Assembly (NCBI RefSeq): GCF_003326755.1
Contig: NZ_JPWH01000001.1
Coordinates: 552,227 to 616,226 of the forward strand
Direction: 5' to 3'
Source: Thalassospira profundimaris
GTDB lineage: Bacteria > Pseudomonadota > Alphaproteobacteria > Rhodospirillales > Thalassospiraceae
Length of the DNA: 64,000 nucleotides
Below are positions 52,802-62,472 of the stretch, piece by piece (within the stretch, counting starts at the first letter, position 1; each line of letters begins with the position of its first letter). Both the position numbers and the translations under genes were made by a program. The notes beneath the pieces are model-generated. The model had not been told where the DNA came from. It did not search any database and was given only the letters and a program-made list of their open reading frames with translations.

Positions 52802-54412
52802 GTGACCGCGATATCCGGCAATACAACCGGGGCCGTCAAACAACGAACGGGATCAGGACCCGCGCAGCTGGAAATTTGCGGCGTGACCAAGGCTTTTCCC
52901 GGTTGTCTGGCCAATGACAATATCAGTTTCCGGATCGAGCCGGGCGAAATCCACGCCCTGCTGGGTGAAAACGGGGCCGGCAAAAGCACGCTGGTTAAAA
53001 TGATTTACGGCGTGATGCAGGCCGATGCCGGGGAACTGTTATGGGAAGGCACGCCTGTGACCATCGCCAGCCCCCATGATGCACGCGAAATGGGGATTGG
53101 TCTGGTTTTTCAGCATTTTTCGCTGTTTGAAACCATGACGGTTTTGGAAAACATCGCCCTTGCCATGAATGACGTGCGCGATATGGCGGTGTTACGCCAG
53201 CAGGTGATCGAGGTTGAAAAAACCTATGGCCTGCCGCTGGACCCGGACCGCCATGTTTATACCCTGTCGGTTGGCGAACGCCAGCGCATCGAAATTGTCC
53301 GCTGCCTTTTGCAAAATCCCAAACTTTTGATCCTGGATGAACCGACATCGGTGCTGACCCCGCAGGAAGTGGACAAGCTGTTTGAAACCCTGCGGCGTTT
53401 GTCGAGCGAAGGCTGCGCCATCCTGTATATCAGCCACAAGCTGCATGAAGTGCAGGCCCTGTGCGAACATGCCACAGTGTTGCGCGGCGGCAAGGTGGTC
53501 GATACCTGCGACCCCCGTGCCGAAACCGCAAAATCGATGGCCGAAATGATGATCGGCCAAAAACTGGTCTCCCCGGACCGGGGTGTTCGCCCGGCACCCG
53601 GTGATGTGCGCCTGTCGGTCAAGAACCTGTCGCTGGTCAGTGACCAGCAATTTGGCACCGACCTTCAGGATATTTCGTTCGAGGTGCGCGGCGGGCAGAT
53701 TTTGGGGGTGGCCGGTGTGGCCGGGAACGGCCAGAACGAACTGTTCCAGGCGCTTGCCGGTGAAACCGAAATTCACGGCGCGCCCGATTGCATTGTGATC
53801 GATAAACAGCCTGTGGCCGGGTTTGGCCCGCGCCGCCGCCGCCGTCTGGGGGCGGCCTTTGTGCCCGAAGAACGCAACGGGCATGGGGCCGTGCCGAATA
53901 TGAGCCTGGCGGAAAATGGTTTTCTAACCGCCTTTCGCCGTATGGCGCTGTCGGCGCGTGGTCTCATTCGCGAGGTGCCGACGCGCAGTTTTGCCGAAGG
54001 TATTATCAAAACATTCGATGTGCGCACCACCGGCCACGGGGCGGAGGCGGGCAGCCTTTCGGGCGGGAATTTGCAAAAATTCATTGTCGGTCGCGAAATC
54101 ATGCAGGACCCGGGTGTTCTGGTCATTTCCCAGCCGACCTGGGGGGTGGATGCCGGGGCGGCCAGTGCCATTCATCAGGCGCTGCTGGATTTGGCGGCAA
54201 AGGGTACGGCGGTTTTGGTGATTAGCCAGGACCTGGATGAAATTTATGCCATTTGTGACCAGGTTGTGGTGATGGCGGGGGGCAAAATGTCCGCCGCACG
54301 CAATATGGCAGATGTCACGATTGATGAAATCGGCCTTCTGATGGGCGGGCTTCATGATTTGAACGGGGATCTGGCCCCGAAACAGGATGGAGGCCAGCAT
54401 GATCCGGCTTGA
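52802..54412 (+). CDS. ABC importer ATPase, BmpA/nucleoside type
   Basis: A 536-residue double ATPase. The first domain has GENGAGKST, LSVGERQRIEIVR and LLILDEPTSVLTP. The second has a degenerate Walker A (GVAGNGQNEL), the signature LSGGNLQKFIVGRE and VLVISQPTWGVD. This is the arrangement of sugar/nucleoside importers such as YufO/NupA. GTG is the first codon. Next to guanine deaminase and xanthine dehydrogenase, purine bases or nucleosides are the likely cargo. Confidence 0.9.
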   Translation: MTAISGNTTGAVKQRTGSGPAQLEICGVTKAFPGCLANDNISFRIEPGEIHALLGENGAGKSTLVKMIYGVMQADAGELLWEGTPVTIASPHDAREMGIGLVFQHFSLFETMTVLENIALAMNDVRDMAVLRQQVIEVEKTYGLPLDPDRHVYTLSVGERQRIEIVRCLLQNPKLLILDEPTSVLTPQEVDKLFETLRRLSSEGCAILYISHKLHEVQALCEHATVLRGGKVVDTCDPRAETAKSMAEMMIGQKLVSPDRGVRPAPGDVRLSVKNLSLVSDQQFGTDLQDISFEVRGGQILGVAGVAGNGQNELFQALAGETEIHGAPDCIVIDKQPVAGFGPRRRRRLGAAFVPEERNGHGAVPNMSLAENGFLTAFRRMALSARGLIREVPTRSFAEGIIKTFDVRTTGHGAEAGSLSGGNLQKFIVGREIMQDPGVLVISQPTWGVDAGAASAIHQALLDLAAKGTAVLVISQDLDEIYAICDQVVVMAGGKMSAARNMADVTIDEIGLLMGGLHDLNGDLAPKQDGGQHDPA

Positions 54413-55478
54413 ACCACGTCGCCAGCATTCGCAAAAGATGGTGTATCTTTCGCCGCTGCTGGCCATTTTTCTGACCCTGATTACCGGGGGCATCATTTTT
54501 GCCTTTATGGGCAAAGACCCGATCGAGGCGCTTTATACCTTTTTCATCATGCCGATCAACAATGCCTATGGCGTGGGTGAATTGTTCGTCAAGGCAACGC
54601 CGCTGGTAATTATCGCCGTTGGTCTGGCAATGGGCTTTCGCGCCAATGTTTGGAATATCGGGGCCGAAGGCCAGTTAACGATGGGGGCCATCTTTGGTGG
54701 CGGGCTGGCGCTGGCATTTTATGACAGTACCAGCATGTTTTTGCTGCCGGGCATGTTCATCCTTGCCGCCCTTGGTGGCGCGATGTGGGCGGCGATCCCG
54801 GCCTGGCTGCGCACGCGATTTAATGCCAATGAAATCCTCACCAGCCTGATGCTGACCTATGTTGCCACCCTGATCCTCAGCTATCTGGTCTATGGGCCGT
54901 GGCGCAACCCCGAAGGTTTCAGCTTTCCTGAATCCCGGCCTTTTCCCGATGCTGCCCTGCTGCCGATCATTTATGACGGTACCCGCGTTCATTTGGGGGC
55001 TGTTTTTGCCTTGCTGATTGTTGCAGGCGGCTGGGTTTTGTTGACCAAATCGGTGGTGGGTTTTCAGCTGCGCGTGGTCGGCCAGGCCCCACAGGCGGCC
55101 CGCCATGTCGGTTTTCGGCAAAAACGCATGGTCTGGTTTACGCTGTTATTATCAGGCGGGCTTTCGGGCCTGGCCGGGCTGTTCGAGGTGGCGGGGCCCA
55201 TCGGGCAGCTACAGCCCTCCATTTCGCCGGGTTATGGTTTTACCGCCATTATCGTTGCCTTTTTGGGGCGCTTGCACCCGATTGGCATTCTGTTTGCCGG
55301 GCTGGTGATGGCGCTGACCTATCTGGGGGGTGAACTGGCGCAAATTGGCCTGGGCCTGCCCAGTGCCGTCACCGGGCTGTTTCAGGGGATATTGCTGTTT
55401 TTCCTGCTGGCCTGTGATGTTTTGACCAAATACCGTGTTCGTTTTGGCGCGGTCAACAAATCCGGGGAGGCCGCCTGA
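54399..55478 (+). CDS. ABC importer permease 1, BmpA/nucleoside type
   Basis: A 359-residue polytopic permease of the BPD_transp_2 family, with FRANVWNIGAEGQLTMGAIFGGG as the typical region after the second helix and GYGFTAIIVAFLGRLHPIGI further on. ATG 54399 has GGAGG five bases upstream and overlaps the end of the ATPase gene. It pairs with the next permease. Confidence 0.92.
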   Translation: MIRLEPRRQHSQKMVYLSPLLAIFLTLITGGIIFAFMGKDPIEALYTFFIMPINNAYGVGELFVKATPLVIIAVGLAMGFRANVWNIGAEGQLTMGAIFGGGLALAFYDSTSMFLLPGMFILAALGGAMWAAIPAWLRTRFNANEILTSLMLTYVATLILSYLVYGPWRNPEGFSFPESRPFPDAALLPIIYDGTRVHLGAVFALLIVAGGWVLLTKSVVGFQLRVVGQAPQAARHVGFRQKRMVWFTLLLSGGLSGLAGLFEVAGPIGQLQPSISPGYGFTAIIVAFLGRLHPIGILFAGLVMALTYLGGELAQIGLGLPSAVTGLFQGILLFFLLACDVLTKYRVRFGAVNKSGEAA

Positions 55479-56398
55479 TGGACTGGATCGTACCCTTTAT
55501 CCTGACCGTAATTACGGCTTCAACCCCGCTTTTGCTTGCCGCCACGGGCGAATTGATCACGGAAAAATCCGGTGTTCTCAATCTGGGTGTGGAAGGCATG
55601 ATGCTGATTGGCGCAATTGCCGGTTTTGCCATTACGGCCTCCACCGGGTCTGCCACCCTTGGCATTATGGCAGCCGCCCTGGCAGGCATGGCAACATCGC
55701 TTGTTTTTGCCTTTTTAACCCTGACTTTGATGGCAAACCAGGTGGCAACGGGCCTTGCGCTCACCATTTTCGGGGTGGGCATTTCCGCTTTGGTTGGCTC
55801 GGGCTTTGTCGGTTTTGCGATTGATCCGCTGCCTGCCCTGAACATTCCGGTCATCCGTGACATTCCCGTGATCGGCCCCATCCTGTTTGGTCAGGATTTC
55901 CTTGTTTATTTCTCGATCTTCATGGTGCTGGCATCGGGCTGGTTTTTAACCAGAACCCGGGCGGGGCTGATCCTCAAGGCGGTGGGGGATTCCCATGATT
56001 CCGCCCACGCCATTGGCTATAACGTCATTCGTATCCGGTATATGGCAACGCTGTTTGGCGGGGCAATGTCCGGGTTGGGCGGGGCCTATCTGTCGCTGGC
56101 CTATACGCCGATGTGGGCGGAAAACATGACGGCAGGTCGGGGCTGGATTGCCCTGGCGCTGGTGGTGTTTGCAACATGGCGACCGGGCCGTCTTTTGGGC
56201 GGGGCCTATATGTTTGGCTGTATTTCGGTCCTGCAGTTGCACGCGCAAAGTGCGGGCATCAATGTGCCGTCACAATTTATGTCCATGCTGCCTTATCTTG
56301 CGACGGTTGTGGTGCTGGTGATCATTTCCAGCGATTATACCAAAATCCGTCTTAACGCGCCGGCCTGCATTGGCAAGGCGTTCCGACCGGCGCAATAA
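55478..56398 (+). CDS. ABC importer permease 2, BmpA/nucleoside type
   Basis: A 306-residue permease with LITEKSGVLNLGVEGMMLIGA and the later VIRIRYMATLFGGAMSGLGGAYLSL, typical of the second membrane subunit of nucleoside importers. Its start overlaps the last base of permease 1 (TGATG), so the genes are translationally coupled. Confidence 0.92.
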   Translation: MDWIVPFILTVITASTPLLLAATGELITEKSGVLNLGVEGMMLIGAIAGFAITASTGSATLGIMAAALAGMATSLVFAFLTLTLMANQVATGLALTIFGVGISALVGSGFVGFAIDPLPALNIPVIRDIPVIGPILFGQDFLVYFSIFMVLASGWFLTRTRAGLILKAVGDSHDSAHAIGYNVIRIRYMATLFGGAMSGLGGAYLSLAYTPMWAENMTAGRGWIALALVVFATWRPGRLLGGAYMFGCISVLQLHAQSAGINVPSQFMSMLPYLATVVVLVIISSDYTKIRLNAPACIGKAFRPAQ

Positions 56399-56507
56399 CG
56401 CCGGCATATGTGGGAGGTGCGTCACACCGGTTACTGACGCGCGATATTGATTGTACGCCGATAACAGGTATAAATCCTGTGCAGAAGGTTTTAAGGGAGA
56501 CATTCTT

Positions 56508-57593
56508 ATGAAGGCACGTTTTATGAAGCGCACGGCAGCAGCACTTGCCGCTGTTGGCGCATTGGCCCTGGGCATGGGGGCGGCACAGGCTGCCGATCCG
56601 CTTAAGGTCGGTTTTGTCTATGTGGGGCCGGTGGGTGATTTTGGCTATTCCTACCAGCATGATCAGGGCCGCAAGGCTGTTGAGGAAAAATTTGGCGACA
56701 AGGTGAAAACGACGTTTGTTGAAAGTGTGCCCGAAGGGGCAGACGCCGAACGCGTGATCCGCCAGTTGGCCCAGACCGGCAATGACCTGATTTTCACCAC
56801 CTCGTTTGGTTTCATGAACCCGACCATCAAGGTGGCAAAGCAGTTTCCGAATGTGAAATTTGAACACGCAACCGGTTACAAGCGTGCCGATAACGTTGCA
56901 ACCTATGCGGCCCGTTTTTACGAAGGCCGTTATGTTGCAGGCGTGATCGCCGGTAAAATGACCAAAAGCAACATTATCGGTTATGTCGGCTCCTTCCCGA
57001 TCCCCGAAGTTGTGCGTGGTATCAATTCGTTCATGCGTGGTGCCTGGTCGGTGAACCCGGATGTGAAGGTTAAAATCGTCTGGGTCAATAGCTGGTATGA
57101 TCCGGGCAAGGAAGGCGATGCCGCCAAGGCCCTGATTGACCAGGGCGCGGACATCATGGTGCAGCACACCGACAGCCCGGCACCGCTTCAGGTTGCTGAA
57201 AACCGCGGCATCAAGGGGTTTGGTCAGGCATCCGACATGATCAAATTTGCCCCCAAGGCCCAGATGACGGCCATTGTTGACCATTGGGACAAATATTACA
57301 TCGACCGTGTTCAGGCCGTTATGGATGGCACCTGGAAATCGGAAGACACCTGGGACGGCCTGAAAGAAGGCATGGTCCATATGGCACCGTTCACCAACAT
57401 GCCCGATGATGTTGCCGCCCTTGCCAAGGAAACCGAGGACAAGATTGCCTCGGGCGACATCAAGATCTTTGCCGGTCCGATCTATGACCAGGCCGGTGAA
57501 CTGCGCGTGAAGGAAGGCGAAGTCGCGCCGGACGAAATGCTGCTGGGCATGGACTGGTACATCAAAGGCATCGATGCCGAATTGCCGAAATAA
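56508..57593 (+). CDS. BMP-family periplasmic substrate-binding protein
   Basis: A 361-residue exported protein. The signal peptide is residues 1-28 (GALALGMGAAQAA). The mature part starts KVGFVYVGPVGDFGYSYQHDQGRKAVEE, the BmpA/Med nucleoside-binding signature. It has no lipobox, so it is a free periplasmic receptor, as common in alphaproteobacteria. It supplies the purine-type ABC importer encoded just upstream. AAGGGAGA precedes ATG 56508. Confidence 0.93.
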   Translation: MKARFMKRTAAALAAVGALALGMGAAQAADPLKVGFVYVGPVGDFGYSYQHDQGRKAVEEKFGDKVKTTFVESVPEGADAERVIRQLAQTGNDLIFTTSFGFMNPTIKVAKQFPNVKFEHATGYKRADNVATYAARFYEGRYVAGVIAGKMTKSNIIGYVGSFPIPEVVRGINSFMRGAWSVNPDVKVKIVWVNSWYDPGKEGDAAKALIDQGADIMVQHTDSPAPLQVAENRGIKGFGQASDMIKFAPKAQMTAIVDHWDKYYIDRVQAVMDGTWKSEDTWDGLKEGMVHMAPFTNMPDDVAALAKETEDKIASGDIKIFAGPIYDQAGELRVKEGEVAPDEMLLGMDWYIKGIDAELPK

Positions 57594-57643
57594 CGTGATA
57601 TAAAGCGGGGTGCGCAGCATTGGCCGCACGTCGCGAAACACAC

Positions 57644-57688
57644 AAACAGCCCCGCCGGGTCATGATCTGGCGGGGCTGTTTTGTTTTG
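57644..57688. terminator. Terminator after the ABC importer operon
   Basis: A 13-bp stem (57644-57656 with 57669-57681) is followed by TTTGTTTTG. It can also serve the convergent gene at 57783. Confidence 0.85.
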
Positions 57689-57782
57689 TTCCCCGGCCTG
57701 TTCGGACAGGGGATGAAGGGATATTGAAGGGGGCATCATACCCGTCGTGCCGCAAGCGGGCATCTGGCAGGTTTGTGATCTG

Positions 57783-58232
57783 TCAGGGGTGATCGTCTTT
57801 GGCGGCCTTGCCCGGTTTTGCCGGTTCGCCCGGCAGCGGGGCCAGTTCGATTGTCTGGTCATCATCGGGTCGGGTTTTGGGTTTGATGCGGTGGGGGTGC
57901 GCGTCTTCCAGCGTTTCGTAAAAAACCATTTCGGCCCGGGGGTGTAGCAGGGCATACAGGGCAGCACGCAGAAATTTCAGCTTTACGCGGCGCTGGCGGC
58001 TTTGTCCGGCCCATTTTTCGCGAAAAAGCTCCATGTCATCCTGGCGCTTGAAATAGATCACCATATCGACAACCGGGGCCCCCATATCGGACCGGGGCAG
58101 TTCGATATTGCGAATGCCCATTGTCCAGCGGTCATGGCGGATGTTTTTATCCAGCCAGTTCAGCACATTCTGTGACGAATGCCGTCCGTGGATGACCACG
58201 CGATATGGAAATCTGCTTAAATCTTTTGTCAT
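57783..58232 (-). CDS. Hypothetical basic protein, 149 residues
   Basis: A soluble protein of unknown family. It opens RFPYRVVIHGRHSSQNVLNWLDKNIRHDRW and contains VVDMVIYFKRQDDMELFREKWAG, with a proline/lysine-rich acidic tail. It could be nucleic-acid associated, but there is no clear motif. ATG 58232 is chosen because GGGGACAGGA lies just upstream. It is monocistronic. Confidence 0.65.
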   Translation of the reverse strand: MTKDLSRFPYRVVIHGRHSSQNVLNWLDKNIRHDRWTMGIRNIELPRSDMGAPVVDMVIYFKRQDDMELFREKWAGQSRQRRVKLKFLRAALYALLHPRAEMVFYETLEDAHPHRIKPKTRPDDDQTIELAPLPGEPAKPGKAAKDDHP

Positions 58233-58548
58233 TCCTGTCCCCGGGTTGGAATGCCTTTCCAATGCAGTCATATAATATGTGTGGGTGTTGCATTGTTAAA
58301 TTGCAAATGGTTAAGGCTGCCTTTTGTCCGACATAAAGGTGCGCTGATGGCACGGGCGGATTTTGGATTGATCATTTCTTGAAAATTGTGAAATTAATCT
58401 AATTTGGACAAACAGCGTTAAGTGATGATCACAAGTAAAATTTACATTGGTCTGCCGCTGTGATCGCGCTACACCTTATCCTTAAAGGCAGGTATCGCCA
58501 TTACAGGGCCGGTTAAGACCTACAGAAAACAGAGACCAGGGAAGAAGC
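58233..58548. other. Divergent intergenic region (316 bp)
   Basis: An AT-rich region (mostly 58350-58450) before the aerotaxis genes. I see no clear promoter hexamers, repeats or coding sequence. Confidence 0.4.
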
Positions 58549-59082
58549 GTGACAGAAAAGCGATCACATGTGCAGCCAACAGGCCGGGAACGCCATTTTG
58601 GTGCTGATGAACTGATTGTCAGCAAGACCGACCTGAAGGGCCGGATCACCTATGCCAATGATGTTTTTTTGCGTGTGGCTGATTATACCGAGGAAGAGCT
58701 TCTGGGGCAGCCGCATTCGATTATTCGCCATCCGGACATGCCGCGTTGCGTGTTTCAGTTGTTATGGTCGGAAATCGAGGCCGGGCGCGAGATTTTTGCC
58801 TATGTCGTCAATCTGGCAAAAAACGGGGATCATTACTGGGTTTATGCCCATGTCACGCCCAGCTTTGACCCGCATGGTGTCATCACGGGCTATCATTCCA
58901 ACCGTCGTGTACCCGAAGCCGGTGTGGTTGATAAAACCGTCAAACCGCTTTATGCCGAATTGCGCAAAATCGAGGAAAGCCAGCCCAGCCGCAAGGACGG
59001 CATGAATATGGCGGCACGCGCAATGGCGCAAAAGGTCAAGGATCTGGGCCTTGATTACGACCAGTTTGTGCAAAGCCTGTAA
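58549..59082 (+). CDS. Aer-type PAS protein (redox/oxygen sensor without signalling domain)
   Basis: A 177-residue protein almost entirely made of one PAS domain. Its sequence follows E. coli Aer closely: TDLKGRITYANDVF with N37, the RHPDMP segment (R60, H61, D63) and KNGDHYWV with W97. In Aer these residues surround FAD. It has no membrane helix, HAMP or signalling domain; those functions appear to be in the next gene, 25 bp downstream. The start is GTG with GGGAAGAAGC upstream. It would report cell redox state to the chemotaxis machinery. Confidence 0.88.
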   Translation: MTEKRSHVQPTGRERHFGADELIVSKTDLKGRITYANDVFLRVADYTEEELLGQPHSIIRHPDMPRCVFQLLWSEIEAGREIFAYVVNLAKNGDHYWVYAHVTPSFDPHGVITGYHSNRRVPEAGVVDKTVKPLYAELRKIEESQPSRKDGMNMAARAMAQKVKDLGLDYDQFVQSL

Positions 59083-59107
59083 ATAACGTTTAAGCCGAGG
59101 TTAGAAT

Positions 59108-60286
59108 ATGTCCCTGTTTGGCGGGTCTACAAAGTCGGGAATTCAAAAGGCGCTGGAAGTTGTCGAGGCGGCGGCCAACGGCGACTATGAAGCCCGAATC
59201 ACCCATGTTGACAGCCACCCGCACATGCGTGACCTGTTTAACGCGATCAACCGGCTGATTGACCGCAATGATGCGTTTTTGCGTGAAAGTGCCGCCTCGA
59301 TGGCGGCGGTGGCCGAAAACCGGTATTACCGGCGTATCGTTGAAACCGGCCTTGTCGGTTCCTATCTGACATCGGCGCGCGAAATCAATGCCGCGACCAG
59401 CATGATCGAACAGAAACTGGGTGGTTTCCAAAAGGTTGTCGATGATTTCCGCAGTGGTTCCTTTGGCGCGGTGGACCGCATTGCCGAGGCATCGGTCGCA
59501 CTTGAAGGCGCATCGGATGATGCCAGCCGTATTGCCCAGGAAACCAGCAGCCGGTCAATGGCGGTGGCGGCGGCCGCCCGTCAGACGGCGGATAATGTGT
59601 CGGGGGTTTCCGAGGCATCGGAGGAACTGAACCATTCCATTCGCGATGTCAGTGAACAGGCAAGGGAATCGGTTGATATTGCGCACCGCGCCAATGGCCT
59701 TGCCCGCGAAACCGATGGCCGTATTGGTCAACTTGAATCCGCAGCCGTCGAGATTGTCGAGGTTGTCAGCTTCATTCGCGATATTGCCGCCCAAACCAAC
59801 CTTCTGGCCCTGAATGCCACCATCGAGGCCGCCCGCGCAGGCGAGGCGGGCAAGGGCTTTGCCGTGGTTGCCAACGAGGTCAAGGGGCTTGCCAACCAGA
59901 CCAGCAAGGCCACCGAAAGCATCGAGGAAAAAGTTCAGGATATTCAGACCGCGATCGAGCTTTCGGTTGGATCAATCCGCGAAATTGCCGGAGTGATTGA
60001 TGATCTGGCCGCGCGCTCGGATCTGATTTCAACCAATGTGGAAACACAAACATCGCTTTCCAGCGACATGATCCACAACGTCGAACAGGCATCGGGCGGG
60101 GCGCGCGAGGTGACGGATAATATTTCGGTTGTGTCGGATATGACTTCGCAAACCGGGCAGGCCGCCCAGACCACCCGCGAAATGGCAACCGATCTTGCCC
60201 GCCAGGCCGAAAGCCTGCGCAGCCAGCTTGGCAGTTTTCTCGATAATATTACGAAAGTGCTGTATACTTCCGAGCGTAAAAAATAA
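59108..60286 (+). CDS. Cytoplasmic methyl-accepting chemotaxis protein
   Basis: A 392-residue chemoreceptor without any membrane helix. Residues about 10-100 are helical, resembling a poly-HAMP or signal-transfer region ([20 protein letters not shown]). From about 140 it is a standard signalling coiled coil with tip [20 protein letters not shown], then [16 protein letters not shown]. It probably docks with the PAS protein encoded just upstream and signals to CheA/CheW. No CheR-binding pentapeptide is seen at the C-terminus. Confidence 0.9.
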   Translation: MSLFGGSTKSGIQKALEVVEAAANGDYEARITHVDSHPHMRDLFNAINRLIDRNDAFLRESAASMAAVAENRYYRRIVETGLVGSYLTSAREINAATSMIEQKLGGFQKVVDDFRSGSFGAVDRIAEASVALEGASDDASRIAQETSSRSMAVAAAARQTADNVSGVSEASEELNHSIRDVSEQARESVDIAHRANGLARETDGRIGQLESAAVEIVEVVSFIRDIAAQTNLLALNATIEAARAGEAGKGFAVVANEVKGLANQTSKATESIEEKVQDIQTAIELSVGSIREIAGVIDDLAARSDLISTNVETQTSLSSDMIHNVEQASGGAREVTDNISVVSDMTSQTGQAAQTTREMATDLARQAESLRSQLGSFLDNITKVLYTSERKK

Positions 60287-60354
60287 TCCGCAAGTAAATC
60301 TCCGGTATGGTTTCGGGCCGGTCAGGGCTTGTGGAACCGATCGGGGACGATATT

Positions 60355-61461
60355 ATGCGGGTGTTTTTCAATGCACGTCATGACGCCCATGACGTTAAAT
60401 CCGAATTTTATCACGGCCATATCATTCCGCCGCTGGATGACCCGCGGCGTATGGGTATCATCCGCGATGCCCTGGCGCATAAAATTTCGGCCCGTCTTGT
60501 CGATCCCGCCGATCATGGCATGGCCCCGATCTGGGCGGTGCATGACAAAGACTACCTAGCGTTTCTTGCCCATGCCTGGCAGGACTGGCAACAGGCCGGG
60601 TATGATGGTGATGCCATCCCCGCGATCTGGCCTGCACATGGCTTCTGTGACGGGGGATCCTTACCAGGCGATGATGTAACGCGCCCGGGTGATATGACGG
60701 GGCAAACACCCGCATCCCGCCATATCCTCAAGAAGCTGGGATATTATGCCTATGCCATTGATACCCCGATTGGCGAGGGTAGCTGGCAGGCGGCCTATTG
60801 GGGCGCACAAACCGCGCTTTCGGCGGCAGATGCGGTATTGCAGGATGGTGAAGCATCCTTTTGCCTGGGACGTCCGGCGGGGCATCATGCCCATGCGGCA
60901 CGCTATGGCGGATATTGCCTGTTAAACAATGCCGCCATTGCCGCACAGCATTTGCGCGCCAAGGGCGTTGAACGTATTGCCATCCTTGATATCGATCAGG
61001 ATCACGGCGATGGCACCCAACAGATATTTTATCATCGTGGCGATGTGCTAACCGTATCCATCCATGCCAATCCGGATACTCATTTTCCCTTTTTTACCGG
61101 TTATGCCCATGAACAGGGGGCTGATGCCGGATATGGTGCCAATTTGAACCTTCCGCTGGCCGATGGCGTCGGGTTTGCCGGATTTGAGGCCGCGATGGCA
61201 CAGGCAGCAGCAAAAATTGCCCGTTTTAATGCCGACATGCTGATGATATCGCTGGGCGTTAATGGCCACGAATTTGAACCTTTTGGCCGCCTGGGCCTGA
61301 CGACCGCCGATTATGAAAAAATCGGCGGGCAGATCGCCCAATTCGGCCTGCGCACCCTGTTTGTCATGGAAGGGGGCTACGCCCATGATGTGATCGGGGA
61401 AAATGTAGCGGCGGTGCTGGCGGGATATTTGGCAGGGGTCAGGAATGTTGCCGATACTTAA
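60355..61461 (+). CDS. Histone-deacetylase/acetylpolyamine amidohydrolase superfamily protein
   Basis: A 368-residue arginase-deacetylase fold protein. The catalytic His pair is present (GRPAGHHAH, H177-H178), as is YGGYCLLNNAAIAA. The metal-ligand motif reads DIDQDHGDG (D214, D216), where the family has D-x-D-x-H-H. The third ligand position is N303 (SLGVNGHEFEP) instead of aspartate. Two of three zinc ligands therefore differ from the canonical set. The substrate could be acetylated polyamines or another amide; activity is uncertain. ATG 60355 is preceded by GGGGA. Confidence 0.85.
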   Translation: MRVFFNARHDAHDVKSEFYHGHIIPPLDDPRRMGIIRDALAHKISARLVDPADHGMAPIWAVHDKDYLAFLAHAWQDWQQAGYDGDAIPAIWPAHGFCDGGSLPGDDVTRPGDMTGQTPASRHILKKLGYYAYAIDTPIGEGSWQAAYWGAQTALSAADAVLQDGEASFCLGRPAGHHAHAARYGGYCLLNNAAIAAQHLRAKGVERIAILDIDQDHGDGTQQIFYHRGDVLTVSIHANPDTHFPFFTGYAHEQGADAGYGANLNLPLADGVGFAGFEAAMAQAAAKIARFNADMLMISLGVNGHEFEPFGRLGLTTADYEKIGGQIAQFGLRTLFVMEGGYAHDVIGENVAAVLAGYLAGVRNVADT

Positions 61462-61483
61462 ATTTGTGTCCGGTGATGCAGGA

Positions 61484-62383
61484 TTATGCCGGATCCTTTG
61501 ACGGCAAAGGGTAAATTTCCCGGACAATTTCCAGCCAGGCGCGGGCGGCGTGGGACAAAAAACCGTTTTGCCGCCAGATCATCCCCATGTCCCATTGGGT
61601 GTCGGGTTCATCAAGCTCGATATAGCGCACGTCGGGATGCGGGCGTTGCCGGGCGATCATGCGGGGCAGAAAGCTGACCCCCAGATTGGCGGCCACCAGT
61701 TCGGTGATAAAATCGATCTGGCTGCTGCGCGCGGCAATGGCGGGGTCGATATTTTTGCGTCGCGCAGCAGCAATCAGCACCCGGTTCAGGGCAAAGCCCT
61801 TTTCAAACAGGATCAGCGCGGTATCGGCCAAATCCTCAAACCTTATGCGGGGTTTATGGGCGGCCTCGTGCGTGACCGGCAGCAGGGCGACAAGTGGTTC
61901 GCACCGCACAGGCTGGCCCGCAAAACCGGGCGCGGTGGGCAACAGCGATGCCCCCAGTTCGATGTCCCCGCTTTCAAGCATTTCTTCCAGCCGGGTGCTG
62001 CCCTGTTCAACCAGGCGAATGTCAATGCAGGGGAAGCGTTTGCGATAGATGGCAAAAACCGGGGCAAACAGCGTGTTGCTGCCAATGGGCGGCAGGCCCA
62101 AATGCAGGGCCCCGCGCTTGAGACCACGAATTTCATCCAGTTCGGCCATCAGGTCTTCGCGTTCGGCCAGAATGCGCAAGGCGCGGGCATACACAATTTC
62201 GCCTGCCGCCGTCATCCGGCTGCTATGGCCGATGCGCTCCAGCAATGGAATGCCAACTTCGTCTTCAAGCTGGCGCACGGCCTTGCTGATGGCGGATTGC
62301 GTCACGAAAACGGTTTTTGCCGCCTGCGAAAACCCGCCCTGGCGAACAACCTCGACAAAGGCACGAAGGGTGCGAATATCCAT
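61484..62383 (-). CDS. LysR-family transcriptional regulator
   Basis: A 299-residue regulator. The N-terminal winged HTH reads MDIRTLRAFVEVVRQGGFSQAAKTVFVTQSAISKAVRQLEDEVG, and an effector domain follows from about residue 90. It is transcribed away from the lrgAB-like genes with 89 bp between starts, the classic arrangement for a LysR controlling its neighbour. That suggests a CidR-like role, by inference only. Confidence 0.92.
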   Translation of the reverse strand: MDIRTLRAFVEVVRQGGFSQAAKTVFVTQSAISKAVRQLEDEVGIPLLERIGHSSRMTAAGEIVYARALRILAEREDLMAELDEIRGLKRGALHLGLPPIGSNTLFAPVFAIYRKRFPCIDIRLVEQGSTRLEEMLESGDIELGASLLPTAPGFAGQPVRCEPLVALLPVTHEAAHKPRIRFEDLADTALILFEKGFALNRVLIAAARRKNIDPAIAARSSQIDFITELVAANLGVSFLPRMIARQRPHPDVRYIELDEPDTQWDMGMIWRQNGFLSHAARAWLEIVREIYPLPSKDPA

Positions 62384-62472
62384 AACATTCCTAATGGGAA
62401 TAGATTTAAGTAAATCAATTCATTTTTATCATAACATGGATGGTTCTATGCTGCGGGTCAAGGAGAACACCC

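Noticed and set aside
56352-57641. 429-codon minus-strand frame
   Set aside because: It is antisense to the BMP-family binding protein gene, which has a signal peptide and family signature.
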